Shown here: piece by piece, positions 1 to 9,606 of the stretch
Numbering within the stretch: position 1 is the first letter of the stretch
How the letters are laid out: each line of letters opens with the position of its first letter
NCBI GenBank assembly: GCA_028292505.1
Contig: JAQGMF010000003.1
Span: 124,001 to 188,000, forward strand
Origin: Rhodocyclales bacterium
Lineage (GTDB): Bacteria; Pseudomonadota; Gammaproteobacteria; Burkholderiales; Rhodocyclaceae
Reading direction: 5' to 3'
DNA length: 64,000 nt
Translations under genes and position numbers: made by a program
The notes under the pieces: generated by a model
Database searches by the model: none
What the model saw: the letters and a program-made list of their open reading frames with translations, nothing else
What the model was told of the DNA's origin: nothing

Positions 1-723
1 TATAGGTATTTCGTGCTATTGCTGTGGGAATATCTCAAGACGATTGATGTTAAGGGATATAGTCAAATTATTGAGGAGCCTTTGGATGGTAACCCCCTTC
101 TTGTGCCGGTGAATGGCCGCAACCTGTCACAAGACTTGGCAAATTCTCTAATCGAATACTATTCAATCGATGATGCTGTGTCGTTCGAACATGTTAATTC
201 CGTATTGGAAATTGGAGGCGGTTATGGTAGGAATGCCTACGTCATTCTTTCCATCAATCCAAATGTGCAAGTCACACTCGTCGACATTCCTCCTGCGTTG
301 TATATAGCTGAGCGATATTTGTCATCAGTCTTCAAAGAGCGCCGTGTTTTCAAAGCTAGACATTTCTCCAAATACGAGGAAGTAAGAGATGAGATGGAGC
401 GCGCTTCAATCGTTTTTCTAATGCCACATCAACTTGCGCTCATGCCGGTTGGAAAATTTGATCTTGGCATGAATATTTCTTCATTGCATGAAATGAGTAC
501 CGAGCAGATTGACTGGTACTTTGGACAGCTCAATCGCCTGACCGCGAAATATTTTTATCACAAGCAATGGAATAGCTCCAGTAACATATTTGATGGAGTG
601 GTAGTGAATAAAGAAGACTATCCTTATCCGAAAAGCTGGCGGGAAATTTATTCCCGTCCGTGCAGCGTACAGAATGAGTTTTTTGAGGCTTTATATCAGG
701 TGAGCACAAGTGACGCCCAATAA
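1..723 (+). CDS. Putative sugar O-methyltransferase, 5' end outside window
   Basis: The reading frame is open to the first base, so the true start probably lies upstream; the GTG at 13 is only the first start-like codon seen. A glycine-rich SAM-binding motif (LEIGGGYGR) is at about residues 65-73 counted from that GTG, followed by an acidic strand end (VDIP). The overall pattern fits the putative sugar O-methyltransferases found in polysaccharide loci. It overlaps the next gene by 14 bases, so the two are probably co-translated. Inference: it methylates a sugar of the exported glycan, possibly the chain end, which would suit an ABC-exported polysaccharide. The acceptor is unknown. Confidence 0.6.
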   Translation, partial: YRYFVLLLWEYLKTIDVKGYSQIIEEPLDGNPLLVPVNGRNLSQDLANSLIEYYSIDDAVSFEHVNSVLEIGGGYGRNAYVILSINPNVQVTLVDIPPALYIAERYLSSVFKERRVFKARHFSKYEEVRDEMERASIVFLMPHQLALMPVGKFDLGMNISSLHEMSTEQIDWYFGQLNRLTAKYFYHKQWNSSSNIFDGVVVNKEDYPYPKSWREIYSRPCSVQNEFFEALYQVSTSDAQ

Positions 724-3052
724 AAATATTGTTGCCATTTATGATTTTGAGCTTTTCCCTTTTGCACTTGGAGATGTGCTGACGTGGAATGTACGCACGG
801 CGATACGGTGTGAGGAGCTGGGGCGCGAGCATGTCGACATCTATATTTGTGCCGACGAGCGATATCCTGCCGGGGTGCATCAGCGTGGCATTATCAACGC
901 ACGAAACTTCGACCTGTTTTTCAGTGAGTTGTATGGCGCATTCGGCACGCACCCACGGCTTGGGAATATCCACATTTTCCGCAATCGCGAGGATCTTATC
1001 GAACGGTTGCAAGCACTGGCCGTAGACGACGAGATGTGTGCTGAGGTAGTACGTGACTATCTCGGGGTACTCAACTACCGTGTGCTGGACAGTGTGCAGA
1101 ATAAGGCTCGACGGATCATCTTCAGCCGTTTGCGTGAGAACCGCCTGGTCAGGAAGTTGATGCGGCGTCGCATGCCCGCGCGCGTTAAGACACTTGTGCG
1201 CAATGCCTTTCTTCCGAACGAGGAAGTCATCAATGATTATTTCACCAAATACATATACTCCCACGAAGCCATTAATGCTTTCGCTGAGCGCCAGGGCGGC
1301 ATACCTTTACTGAAGGCATCGCTGGGCTGTGCTCCAGATATCGACGAACTGTTGGCGCACAGATTGGTCGGCAAGAAGATTGTGCCTTTCCACTTGCGTT
1401 TGCGTCGTCTCGACGGTGGATATGGTGGTGAGCACTCTTACTCACGGGATTCGGATTTTCTCGAGTGGTATGACTTCCTTGCTGAGGCTGCCATTCGCCA
1501 CCCGGACGTTGAGTTTGTCGCGCTTGGTCGGTTGCAGGAAAAACCGCTGGAATTGCTACGCCTTCCCAACGTTACTAGCTTGCGCATTTTAGGGCTGGGC
1601 TTGGGGCACGAATTGACACTCATGCTACGGAGCGATCTTTTCATTGGTACCTCTAGTGGTTTCGCGGCATTGGCCAATTTCTCGGCTATTCCCTATTTCA
1701 TTACGCGCATGACTGCGGGGTCGTGCCAGGCTTATGCCATCTCGGAGGGCGCCGATTCGCTCCCATTTGCGCGCTCCGGCCAGACGTTGATCTATGAGCA
1801 GGAAACTTCGGAGCTGCTGATGCGGCTGTTGGAGAGCGGCCTCGGTCGCCGTGGTGCGGTGCCGGTCTGTACTGAGGCGCGGAGCGATCCTCTCACGAGC
1901 GCGGTCGATGTGCGTGCCTGGCTCAATTCGCGTCTGCAGCTAATGAATTCCGCCGCAACAACCTATCGTTTTTTTACCAATGACGGTTACAGACGCAATG
2001 AGACTGCTTATCTCCTATTCCTTAGTATGGAGAGGGCTCAGCAGGCTCTTATTAACGGTGAGCATCCTGAGGCAAAATCGATTCTGCAGCGGATGCAACG
2101 CAATTTTCCCGAGTTGTGCGAGCAGCTTTCACAGTACGGGACGCTCAGAGATCTAGTAGATGCCGAAAGCATGGATGCTGCTGCTCTGCAGACTTGCCTT
2201 GAAAGTCTTGACATTCAGGTGTCCGGTTTTGTAGGCACACCTTGTTCGTCTATGCCGGACGAAACGAGCTGGCGACCGTTCAACTGGCTAGTGGCCAACG
2301 CGCAATACAAGCCTCTCCGTAACGAGCCGCAGCCAGCACTGTGTCTGTGCTCTGCAGGAGGAAACTCGTATTGGAATATCGAGCAATTCATTGCGGGGAA
2401 TGATGACGGTCGGATAGTCGTGCGCTTCGATGCAAAGAACTCAGAGACACCTTCTTTGCATCGTCTCTATCTGTTTGAAGATGACACCTACTTTTCTGTG
2501 GGTCAATTTGTCGCGGAAACTGATTGGCGTAGTTTTGAAATTCCTATTACAGCGAACGCCGACGCACGTCTTAAAATTCAGATAGATCAGGCCGACGTCT
2601 CACAATGGCTTTCGATACGGAATTTCCGAATCGCAGGCGGTGCGCCGGTTCCGCTGGCTCACAAAGGGGAGGTGACCGTCCCTATGGCCGGATGGATTGG
2701 CGGGTGTCTGATCGACGAAGAGGGACATGACGCTCGCCAGTGGTCTGTCACGGGTGGTAACGGCTATATACAGACACCGGTGTTGCCGGAGCCCGGCGAT
2801 GAGGGCTTACTGGTTCGTTTTGAAGCATGTACTGACCAGCCTACACAGAACTTTACGTCAATTTACCTCTTTGAAGGATCGGCTTACCGCAAGATTGCTG
2901 ACTATGCCTTCAATTGTAGCTGGAGTAGCTATTCGGTCTTGCTACGCGCGGATCGCGATCAGCCAATCAAGCTGCAAATTGATTATCCGAAAGCGGTTGA
3001 AAAGCTGTCGGTGCGTAACTTCCAAGCCATTCCCGTCGCCCGAGGTAACTGA
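710..3052 (+). CDS. Large protein: glycosyltransferase-like N-terminus plus tandem C-terminal beta-sandwich-like modules
   Basis: 780 residues from a GTG start overlapping the previous gene. No signal peptide or membrane segment is evident, so it is probably cytoplasmic. Around residues 308-325 the segment FIGTSSGFAALANF resembles the nucleotide-binding half of GT-B-type transferases and matches in style the segment FILGNTSGVALV of the TIGR04372-like protein at 16.6-17.8 kb. Residues about 519-640 and 658-775 form two related modules, each ending in an S-[IV]-R-N-F strand. They are clearly homologous to the C-terminal modules of the protein at 11469-13070. Inference: a transferase acting on the exported glycan, with glycan-binding modules. 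The catalytic assignment is weak; the module duplication is directly visible. Confidence 0.6.
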   Translation: MTPNKNIVAIYDFELFPFALGDVLTWNVRTAIRCEELGREHVDIYICADERYPAGVHQRGIINARNFDLFFSELYGAFGTHPRLGNIHIFRNREDLIERLQALAVDDEMCAEVVRDYLGVLNYRVLDSVQNKARRIIFSRLRENRLVRKLMRRRMPARVKTLVRNAFLPNEEVINDYFTKYIYSHEAINAFAERQGGIPLLKASLGCAPDIDELLAHRLVGKKIVPFHLRLRRLDGGYGGEHSYSRDSDFLEWYDFLAEAAIRHPDVEFVALGRLQEKPLELLRLPNVTSLRILGLGLGHELTLMLRSDLFIGTSSGFAALANFSAIPYFITRMTAGSCQAYAISEGADSLPFARSGQTLIYEQETSELLMRLLESGLGRRGAVPVCTEARSDPLTSAVDVRAWLNSRLQLMNSAATTYRFFTNDGYRRNETAYLLFLSMERAQQALINGEHPEAKSILQRMQRNFPELCEQLSQYGTLRDLVDAESMDAAALQTCLESLDIQVSGFVGTPCSSMPDETSWRPFNWLVANAQYKPLRNEPQPALCLCSAGGNSYWNIEQFIAGNDDGRIVVRFDAKNSETPSLHRLYLFEDDTYFSVGQFVAETDWRSFEIPITANADARLKIQIDQADVSQWLSIRNFRIAGGAPVPLAHKGEVTVPMAGWIGGCLIDEEGHDARQWSVTGGNGYIQTPVLPEPGDEGLLVRFEACTDQPTQNFTSIYLFEGSAYRKIADYAFNCSWSSYSVLLRADRDQPIKLQIDYPKAVEKLSVRNFQAIPVARGN

Positions 3053-3057
3053 ATATT

Positions 3058-3915
3058 ATGAGCAAAGTAATTTATACCAGCACTTCCGAAGGTTTTTGTT
3101 GGCGCTATCTGACGCCTTGGGGTATCGCCAGAAATTTGCTAAAGCATCGTGCGTTGATCGCATCTGTTACCGAGCGAGACTTCCGCGCGAACTACCATGC
3201 CAGCTATCTCGGCGTGGCTTGGCAGATAATTTTACCGCTCATAATGTTGTCGATATTTTATTTTGTCTTTGGCAGGATTCTGGGGGGGAGGTTCTCCAGC
3301 AACGTCACCGAAACGCCCGTGGAATATGCGCTAGCACTATTCGTCGGACTTGGTTTTTTCAATTTCATTGCTCAAACAATTACCACATCGCCGTCGCTCG
3401 TCACTGGAAACGTAACATATGTGAAGTCGATGGCCTTCCCGCTTGAGGTACTTTCTGTTACGTCGGTGCTCAACGCCTTGTTGACCCTTGTGATTGGACT
3501 AATGCTTACCTTATTGATATTGATTTGTTTGCAGCGGGGGCCACATTGGAGCGTGATTTGCATGCCGTTCTACGTGATCTGCTCATTTTTGATGGCATTG
3601 GGGGTGTCATGGGGCTTGTCAGCGTTGGCAGTGTTTATTCGTGACATATCCGCTATTACTAGCCCCACCACGTTAATTCTGATGTTTATGTGTCCGATTT
3701 TTTACCCAGCTAGCATGGTGCCGGCGAAGATAAAATGGATAATTCGCGCCAATCCGCTGGCTGTCATTATTGAAGATGCTCGCGGCAGTCTGCTTTACGG
3801 AGTATGGCCCCACGCGACTTCTATGGCGACCACTATTTTTGTTTCCTTATTGATTTGTGTAACGGGGTACTTTGTCTTCATGAGTACGAAATCGGCGTTT
3901 GCCGACGTTATGTGA
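3058..3915 (+). CDS. wzm: Polysaccharide ABC exporter permease (Wzm type)
   Basis: 285 residues with about six hydrophobic membrane segments. It has the cytoplasmic N-terminus typical of ABC-2 polysaccharide permeases (RDFRANYHASYLGVAW, then long hydrophobic stretches). It would form the inner-membrane channel that moves an undecaprenyl-linked O-antigen or capsule-like chain to the periplasm together with the Wzt ATPase at 6069-7598. It starts 5 bases after the previous gene and its TGA overlaps the GTG proposed for the next, so it belongs to one operon. In most such loci wzm and wzt are adjacent; here two genes separate them. Confidence 0.9.
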   Translation: MSKVIYTSTSEGFCWRYLTPWGIARNLLKHRALIASVTERDFRANYHASYLGVAWQIILPLIMLSIFYFVFGRILGGRFSSNVTETPVEYALALFVGLGFFNFIAQTITTSPSLVTGNVTYVKSMAFPLEVLSVTSVLNALLTLVIGLMLTLLILICLQRGPHWSVICMPFYVICSFLMALGVSWGLSALAVFIRDISAITSPTTLILMFMCPIFYPASMVPAKIKWIIRANPLAVIIEDARGSLLYGVWPHATSMATTIFVSLLICVTGYFVFMSTKSAFADVM

Positions 3916-5093
3916 TTCGAATGCGATATTGCAAATTGCCTGATGGTGTAAAGCCCTGTAGCTTTACCGATCCGATTTTCATGACTGTCGCTGTGTGGGG
4001 GACCTCGTTTCTCGAATTGTTTCTGGAGTACGCGCTCCCAAGTTACCTCGCTCAGGGCGGTATCCCAGAACTGCCGAGACGGGGATACAAGTCGACATTT
4101 TGGCTATACACAAAATCCGCGGATGCCGAAACAATCAGACAGCATGCGCAATTCAGGAGGCTCTGTTGTGTGACAGTGGCCGAAATTGTGTGTATTGATG
4201 AACAAACCGATATTTCGTCACACAGTACTGTGTACGAAACGATGAATGCATGTCACTTGGATTTTATTGCGCGTGCTAGTCGGGCTGGTGCGGCGATGAT
4301 TTTCTTCAGCCCTGATGCTTTGTGGTCGCGAGATAGTCTGCGCTATACATTGGATAAGGCAGAGTCTGGTCAAAGGGCGATTCTTTTGGCAGGTTTGCGC
4401 GCCAATAAGGAAGCTGTTGTTGAGGCGCTAGAACCGCACAAATTACGCATTACAAGTGAAGGACTGGGTGCTCGCGAATTGGTATCACTGTTGCTGCAAC
4501 ATCCTCATCGCATCACCCAAGCCTTGAATTGGAATAGTGACGAATTTGATATTGGCTGGGCTTCACACCTCTATTGGCATGTTGGGAGCGAAGGGATTGT
4601 TGGCCGCTGTTTTCATCTACATACGTTCTATGTTCACCCCCGCCTTGAAGCACGGCCAGAACTGGCGCATGACTATGACTGGTTAGCAAAAATCGGTCTG
4701 TGGCCCAAAGAGATTTCGGTTGTTTCCGATTCCGACAATATCTTCGCGCTTGAGTTAAGCCCTACCGAGCGAGGCATCAATGGTCGGATCGGCGTTCGAA
4801 CATTGCCTGTGTTGGCGGATTGGGTGCGACGTTATGCGGCGCTTGATCATCGTCAGTATGCGCGCAAGGCAATATGCTTCCATACCGGAAAGGCTTCCGG
4901 CATGGCCTGGGGAATACGCAAGCTGATTTCCGGATTGACGATTCAAAGTCTCTTATTGTTTTCAGCCTTGCTGGCAAGTCTCGGATTGGAGCTTGGCTCG
5001 GACAATCGCTGGGCCGCGAACAGATCGCGCGGTGGAGTGCTGCGGATTTTTTTCTTATGGTGGCTCAATCGGCGAGGTGGAGCGCGGTTGTAG
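3912..5093 (+). CDS. Protein of unknown function, possible glycosyltransferase
   Basis: About 393 residues. The open frame reaches back into wzm, but a GTG at 3912 overlapping the wzm stop, or an ATG at 3921, are the reasonable starts; neither has a strong Shine-Dalgarno sequence. The protein is soluble until a C-terminal hydrophobic stretch (GLTIQSLLLFSALLASLGLE) followed by a basic tail, suggesting membrane attachment. A middle segment with clustered His and aromatic residues (CFHLHTFYVHPR) followed by SDSDN resembles hypothetical proteins often found among LPS and capsule genes. Inference from context: a transferase or modifying enzyme of the same glycan. I do not recognise the family with certainty. 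Confidence 0.5.
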   Translation: MIRMRYCKLPDGVKPCSFTDPIFMTVAVWGTSFLELFLEYALPSYLAQGGIPELPRRGYKSTFWLYTKSADAETIRQHAQFRRLCCVTVAEIVCIDEQTDISSHSTVYETMNACHLDFIARASRAGAAMIFFSPDALWSRDSLRYTLDKAESGQRAILLAGLRANKEAVVEALEPHKLRITSEGLGARELVSLLLQHPHRITQALNWNSDEFDIGWASHLYWHVGSEGIVGRCFHLHTFYVHPRLEARPELAHDYDWLAKIGLWPKEISVVSDSDNIFALELSPTERGINGRIGVRTLPVLADWVRRYAALDHRQYARKAICFHTGKASGMAWGIRKLISGLTIQSLLLFSALLASLGLELGSDNRWAANRSRGGVLRIFFLWWLNRRGGARL

Positions 5094-5209
5094 TGCGGTC
5101 GGCGCCATGCTTTCTACCGTGGCCAAACGAAGCATGATAGTATTTTTTCGGTTTGTGTTGCCCTTAGCGGGGTTCTGCACAATTTCTATAAGCGAGAGTG
5201 GAGGTCAAA

Positions 5210-5794
5210 ATGCTGTTGCGGAAAAAACCAGTTTTCTTGATGAAATTTACAGTTGTTCTAATGTTCGCGACGCTGCTCAGTGCCTGTGATAAGGCACCCG
5301 ATCCGGCCCCGCCCCCAAAGGTTCAGCCGACCACAGTTCTTGTTGCCGCGCCAGTAAAGTATTCCATACAGATCAATTCTTCGCCGCTGTTTGAATCACA
5401 AGGAGGTTGGGGTGCAGGATATCTACAAGCAGTCGGTCATGGTTCGGGTGTAGTAGTAGGACCTGGCACTGAAAATCCTAACGTGTTCGCACAAGGTTTC
5501 GTAGCGAAGCCGTTGGAGACATTCAAACTCGTGGCGCGCGCGTCAAGTGTGGACAAACCGCAAGCAATGGGGCGCTTCCAGATTAACTGGGTGGGGGAGG
5601 ACAATAACTTTATCTCGGTGTCGAGCGAGACATTCGAGGTGACACCAGAGGAGAAGACTTTCGAGTACATAGCAACAGCTCCGGCCAACGCTGCAAAGGG
5701 GATCCTCTACGTCGTTGCAGATGGGCAGGATAATGTTGTGCGTTATACCGAGATGCGGCTGCTTGGTGCAGAGGGAAGAACGGGACCCAATTGA
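5210..5794 (+). CDS. Small exported lipoprotein with beta-sandwich-like (CBM-like) module
   Basis: 194 residues. A lipoprotein signal ends in a lipobox LLSAC with Cys26. ATG 5210 is preferred over GTG 5198 because GGAGG (5200-5203 region) then serves as ribosome-binding site; ATG 5240 is a second possibility. After a short Pro-rich spacer, residues about 50-190 form one domain with motifs FKLVARAS, GRFQINWV, TPEEK and LYVVADG. The same domain, easily aligned end to end, forms the N-terminal part of the lipoprotein at 13114-14223. Predicted envelope lipoprotein. Inference: it binds the polysaccharide made by this locus. No catalytic motif is visible. Confidence 0.7.
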   Translation: MLLRKKPVFLMKFTVVLMFATLLSACDKAPDPAPPPKVQPTTVLVAAPVKYSIQINSSPLFESQGGWGAGYLQAVGHGSGVVVGPGTENPNVFAQGFVAKPLETFKLVARASSVDKPQAMGRFQINWVGEDNNFISVSSETFEVTPEEKTFEYIATAPANAAKGILYVVADGQDNVVRYTEMRLLGAEGRTGPN

Positions 5795-6068
5795 TTGGGC
5801 TGCCTGCTACGTGAGGCACGATACGTTACAATCATAGCCAGCTGGGACCCACCATACTGGCTATGGGGCTACCTCTGTGAGTGCCTGCCTTATACGATCA
5901 GACGCTTTATGTGTTCGCTTTTATGGGTGTGCGTGCAGCGACTTGTGGCGGATTCGTCGGGGGCTTCTACTAATTTTCATGTACATCGCGGTTTTATTTG
6001 AGCCCTGAGGCCGGGGCTGCATCAGCAATGCTACTTGCAAAAAATAAATTACCACACGCCATTATCAA

Positions 6069-7598
6069 ATGAGTATAGATACTATCGTCGTCAGCGTTAA
6101 AGAGGTCTCCAAGACTTATCGTCTCTGGAGAACGCCCGGTGATCGCTTGATTTACCCCCTCAAGAGGATTGCAAATAAACTGCTCCCTACGAGACTGCGT
6201 GGGTCAATCGACCCCGAATCCTTGGGTTTGCGTGATTTTCATGCCCTGCATGACGTCTCTTTTGAAATTCACAAAGGGGAGAGTTGGGGATTTATTGGCA
6301 CCAACGGCAGTGGTAAATCGACGTTATTAAAGATTATTTCGGGCAATTTGCGACCTTCCTCTGGCACTGTTGAAGTCGATGGAAAAGTTGCCATCCTTGA
6401 CTACGGGAGTGGTTTTAACGGGGACTTCACTGGCCGCGAGAACATTTTTTTGAAGGGGGCTCTTCTTGGACTTACCCGGAAACAACTCGAAGAGCGATTT
6501 CAAGCGATCGCAGAGTTTGCAGATATTGGAGATTTCATTGATCAGCCGGTGAAGACCTATTCGACCGGGATGGGGGCTCGTCTTGGATTCGCTATCATGG
6601 CGCACGTTGATGCCGATATCATGATTACCGATGAGGCTCTGGGGGTTGGGGACGCTTTTTTTGTACAAAAATGTATGCGCCATATCCGTTCTTTTCTTGA
6701 GCGAGGCACTTTTCTTTTTGTTTCGCACTCGACGAATGATGTAATGACTCTATGTGATAACGCGGTTTGGCTGGACCACGGTAGAGTTGTTCGTATTGGG
6801 AAGGCTAGCGAAGTATGTCGCGCGTATATCAGTTCGATAGATCGACGCAGTTCCCAAGATTTCCTTGGAGAGTCTCAAACCGACGAGCTTTACGTTACTG
6901 AGACTGATAATCAGTCGCTTGCCGAAAATAGAGTGGAGCCGATAGCGGCGCGACTCGGAGTGCCATCTAGACAGATCAGTGTTTCGGCAGCCGAATTGGC
7001 AGCGTTAAAAAATCATTATGCGCCTTTCATGGCACTAGATAGGTCGCCATCTTTGCGTTTGGCGCAAATTGAAATAAAAGACCCCAGTTCGGAGGCCGAA
7101 GACCTCATTAATGAAGATGGTGCTGTGGGCGGCGGTAAGATTTTTAGCGTAACAATTACAGACGCTCAAGGCGGGTTGGTACCATCGGTACTTGGTGGGG
7201 AGATTATTTGCCTAACGATCCGGGCGGTTGCAGAAAAAATAATTCGGCGGCCCATAATAGGTTTCCAGTTGAAGAATAATTTGGGACTGACTTTGATTGC
7301 GGAAAACACATTTTTGGTGACGCAAGATAAGGACATTTTCCTGTGTGCAGGGGAGGTAATTACGGCAAGATTTCATTTCGCTATGCCCCTGATGCCGGTC
7401 GGAGAGTATGTCGTTCGAGTCGGATTCGCAGACGGCGTTGAGGATAATAACGCGCTCCTTGATGTGAGGCACGATGCGTTATTGCTTCGCTGCGAAACTT
7501 CTGGAGTGAGACACGGGCTAGTGGGGGTTCCTATGTTAGGGATCGATATACTTCGTGACGATGCTCCTCAACTGAGCGGTATGTCTTTCGAGATATGA
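6069..7598 (+). CDS. wzt: Polysaccharide ABC exporter ATPase with C-terminal glycan-binding domain (Wzt type)
   Basis: 509 residues. The ATPase has Walker A GTNGSGKS at about 77-84, signature YSTGMGARL at about 164, Walker B IMITDEA at about 184-190 and a switch His in VSHSTND. A variable linker follows, then a Wzt-C-like beta-sandwich from about residue 330 to the end. In characterised systems this C-terminal domain recognises the modified non-reducing end of the glycan before export. It follows a 274-base gap after the lipoprotein gene, so a promoter may lie there. Its stop overlaps the sulfotransferase start (ATGATG context), which suggests co-translation and a functional link between terminal modification and export. 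Confidence 0.9.
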   Translation: MSIDTIVVSVKEVSKTYRLWRTPGDRLIYPLKRIANKLLPTRLRGSIDPESLGLRDFHALHDVSFEIHKGESWGFIGTNGSGKSTLLKIISGNLRPSSGTVEVDGKVAILDYGSGFNGDFTGRENIFLKGALLGLTRKQLEERFQAIAEFADIGDFIDQPVKTYSTGMGARLGFAIMAHVDADIMITDEALGVGDAFFVQKCMRHIRSFLERGTFLFVSHSTNDVMTLCDNAVWLDHGRVVRIGKASEVCRAYISSIDRRSSQDFLGESQTDELYVTETDNQSLAENRVEPIAARLGVPSRQISVSAAELAALKNHYAPFMALDRSPSLRLAQIEIKDPSSEAEDLINEDGAVGGGKIFSVTITDAQGGLVPSVLGGEIICLTIRAVAEKIIRRPIIGFQLKNNLGLTLIAENTFLVTQDKDIFLCAGEVITARFHFAMPLMPVGEYVVRVGFADGVEDNNALLDVRHDALLLRCETSGVRHGLVGVPMLGIDILRDDAPQLSGMSFEI

Positions 7599-8410
7599 TG
7601 CAGCGAGAAATGCCAATAGAATCTGTTGCCGAAGCAACGAACCTACTTAGCTCCGCATTTCTAAACATTATGGGCGAGAGCGGCGTCTTTGACGACGCTA
7701 CCAAGGTATTGATAGCTTGTCTGCCGAAAAGCGGGTCAACGTGGCTAACTACGCTCCTGGAGCATAGCTTTGGGAAGCCTTCGCTGAGATGTTATTTGCA
7801 ACCAGATAGAAATGAACAGGAAATTGACCCGCTAACACTATTCCAATCTTTGGGAAAAGAAGTTCTTTTTGTACAACAGCATGTTAGAGCTTCTAATGCT
7901 ACCTTGCGGATGTGTAGCGCTTTCTCCGTAAAAATTATATTTCTTACACGCCGTCTTGACGATGCGGTCGTATCATTTTGTGACCATCTCGGAGGCGAGT
8001 CGACCATCGCTTCGATGTTTTATATGGAGCCAGCGTGGTTTCAGCGCCTAACAAGAACTCGCCAGATCGATTTCCTGATTGACTATTGCGTGCCATGGTA
8101 TTTGAATTTTTCAGTTAGTTGGATTCGAGCATGGCAGTCCACTCCAGGGATGATTTTCCCACTCCAATACGAAAGACTTGTCGCCGAACCAGAAGTAATA
8201 ATCGGCGAAATATCGGAATTCCTTGAGTGGCCTTGTAACATTTCTCCTTCATTGCTTGAACAGCGTGACGGCATCCGATTCAATCAAGGTCGGGTTGGGC
8301 GTGGGAAAGAAGAGCTCAGTAAATTGCAACAACAACGAATTAAGGCGTTGGCAGCCTATTATGATCAAGTTGATTTGTCGTCTATTGGATTGCATTCGGT
8401 GGCTACATGA
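7595..8410 (+). CDS. PAPS-dependent sulfotransferase
   Basis: 271 residues. The 5'-phosphosulfate-binding loop is clear (CLPKSGSTWL at about residue 42) and a 3'-phosphate-type segment (FLTRRLDDAVVSF) follows near residue 112. A conserved late motif (YERLV, about 191) is also in place. It would transfer sulfate from PAPS to a hydroxyl of the polysaccharide or of a lipid-linked intermediate in the cytoplasm. Its start overlaps the end of wzt by 4 bases and its stop overlaps the next glycosyltransferase by 4, so the three genes are tightly coupled. Inference: the glycan or its cap is sulfated. Sulfotransfer_1 family assignment is secure; the acceptor is not. Confidence 0.85.
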   Translation: MMQREMPIESVAEATNLLSSAFLNIMGESGVFDDATKVLIACLPKSGSTWLTTLLEHSFGKPSLRCYLQPDRNEQEIDPLTLFQSLGKEVLFVQQHVRASNATLRMCSAFSVKIIFLTRRLDDAVVSFCDHLGGESTIASMFYMEPAWFQRLTRTRQIDFLIDYCVPWYLNFSVSWIRAWQSTPGMIFPLQYERLVAEPEVIIGEISEFLEWPCNISPSLLEQRDGIRFNQGRVGRGKEELSKLQQQRIKALAAYYDQVDLSSIGLHSVAT

Positions 8411-9606
8411 TTGGGAGAAACTTGCACGATTTGACCTTGATCATACCGACATACAATCGTGTGGCACACTTAAAACGCTTGCTGTCTTACTATCAACGAG
8501 CCGACCTTCCGATTAGGTTTCTGATATTAGATTCCAGCAATGCAGAAAATGTATCTACCAATGCAGCGCTAATCGCGACGTGTGGGGAGCAATTCTGTCA
8601 TGTGCATTTTCCCTCGACGCTGCCGGTCGCAACAAAGCTGTTTCAGGGCTTAAAGCTGGTCGCCACTTCCTATTGTGCTATTTGCGCGGACGATGACCTT
8701 ATATTCCCTGATGGACTGAGCAAGGCGATGGAATTTCTGTCTGCGCATCAAGACTACGTTTGTACGGACGGCATCTATCTCAACTTCTTTCCTCGCGAAA
8801 GTGGGGACATTCAGTTGGAGATCGAATACGCGAGTTCTGGCATTGACGCTTCCCATGCAGGTGCGCGGGTGTTCCGGCTCTTTCAACGTTATGAATCCAT
8901 GTTCTATGCGGTTTTCAGAACTCCGGATTTGCGCGACATCTTCGACCACGTAAAAGACATTCCGAGTCTGCACTATCAGGAGCTTTTCCAGGCCACGGCA
9001 GCATTGCTCAAGGGGCGTAGTCGCCGTTTGCCCGAGTTTTATGCCGCACGTCAGCACTGTGACCCTGCGGAGCCGACGCGCGACAAGTGGCAGACGTTTT
9101 ACTGGTTCGCCGATAACCAGCGGGAGTTTCTGACTCATTACCAGATGTATCGAGAAAGTCTGTGGCGGTTTCACGAGCGCTATGGCGCAGAACCCCGTAT
9201 GGAAAAAACTTTCTTTGATGAAGTCATGGACATGGCACATGTCAATTTCTTTTCAGACAATTGTCCGCCTCAATATTTCTTCAATCTTCTACGAGCTAAC
9301 TGGCCAACTGATACGTACACAGCCAAACAAGATTTAGGCAGTGTTTTTGACAGTCTGAGAGGGCAACGACAGAATTCATGGTTCGCCAGAATGCACGATT
9401 GGATGCGCAAGCTGGAACTTAGGGGCGCGGAAACAGCAGAGCGCTTGGCGCGACGCAGTGTCGCCAGAGAGGTGCAATTGCTTGCAGCGGATATGAGGGG
9501 GTGGACGTATACTTTACCTCCCAATTTATGGTGGATGGCTTCGGTGCCACAGTTTCGGGTGGCTGTATGCGACCTTTGTGGTTATCTTGGCTCTGTACCC
9601 GCATGA
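8407..9606 (+). CDS. Family 2 glycosyltransferase (TIGR00180-like)
   Basis: 399 residues. It has a classic GT-A start (LTLIIPTYNRVAHLKRLL) and an acidic metal-binding cluster ADDDLIFP at about residues 92-100. The C-terminal half is long and resembles the TIGR00180 type of surface-glycan transferases. No membrane segments are evident until the hydrophobic extreme C-terminus. It is the last gene of the tightly overlapping wzt, sulfotransferase, transferase group. It probably adds one sugar from a nucleotide donor on the cytoplasmic face of the inner membrane; donor and acceptor cannot be read from sequence. Confidence 0.8.
   Translation: MIGRNLHDLTLIIPTYNRVAHLKRLLSYYQRADLPIRFLILDSSNAENVSTNAALIATCGEQFCHVHFPSTLPVATKLFQGLKLVATSYCAICADDDLIFPDGLSKAMEFLSAHQDYVCTDGIYLNFFPRESGDIQLEIEYASSGIDASHAGARVFRLFQRYESMFYAVFRTPDLRDIFDHVKDIPSLHYQELFQATAALLKGRSRRLPEFYAARQHCDPAEPTRDKWQTFYWFADNQREFLTHYQMYRESLWRFHERYGAEPRMEKTFFDEVMDMAHVNFFSDNCPPQYFFNLLRANWPTDTYTAKQDLGSVFDSLRGQRQNSWFARMHDWMRKLELRGAETAERLARRSVAREVQLLAADMRGWTYTLPPNLWWMASVPQFRVAVCDLCGYLGSVPA

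Noticed and set aside
530-1264. 244-codon minus-strand frame over the first two genes
   Set aside because: Antisense to two clear coding regions; Cys/His-rich composition and no ribosome-binding site.
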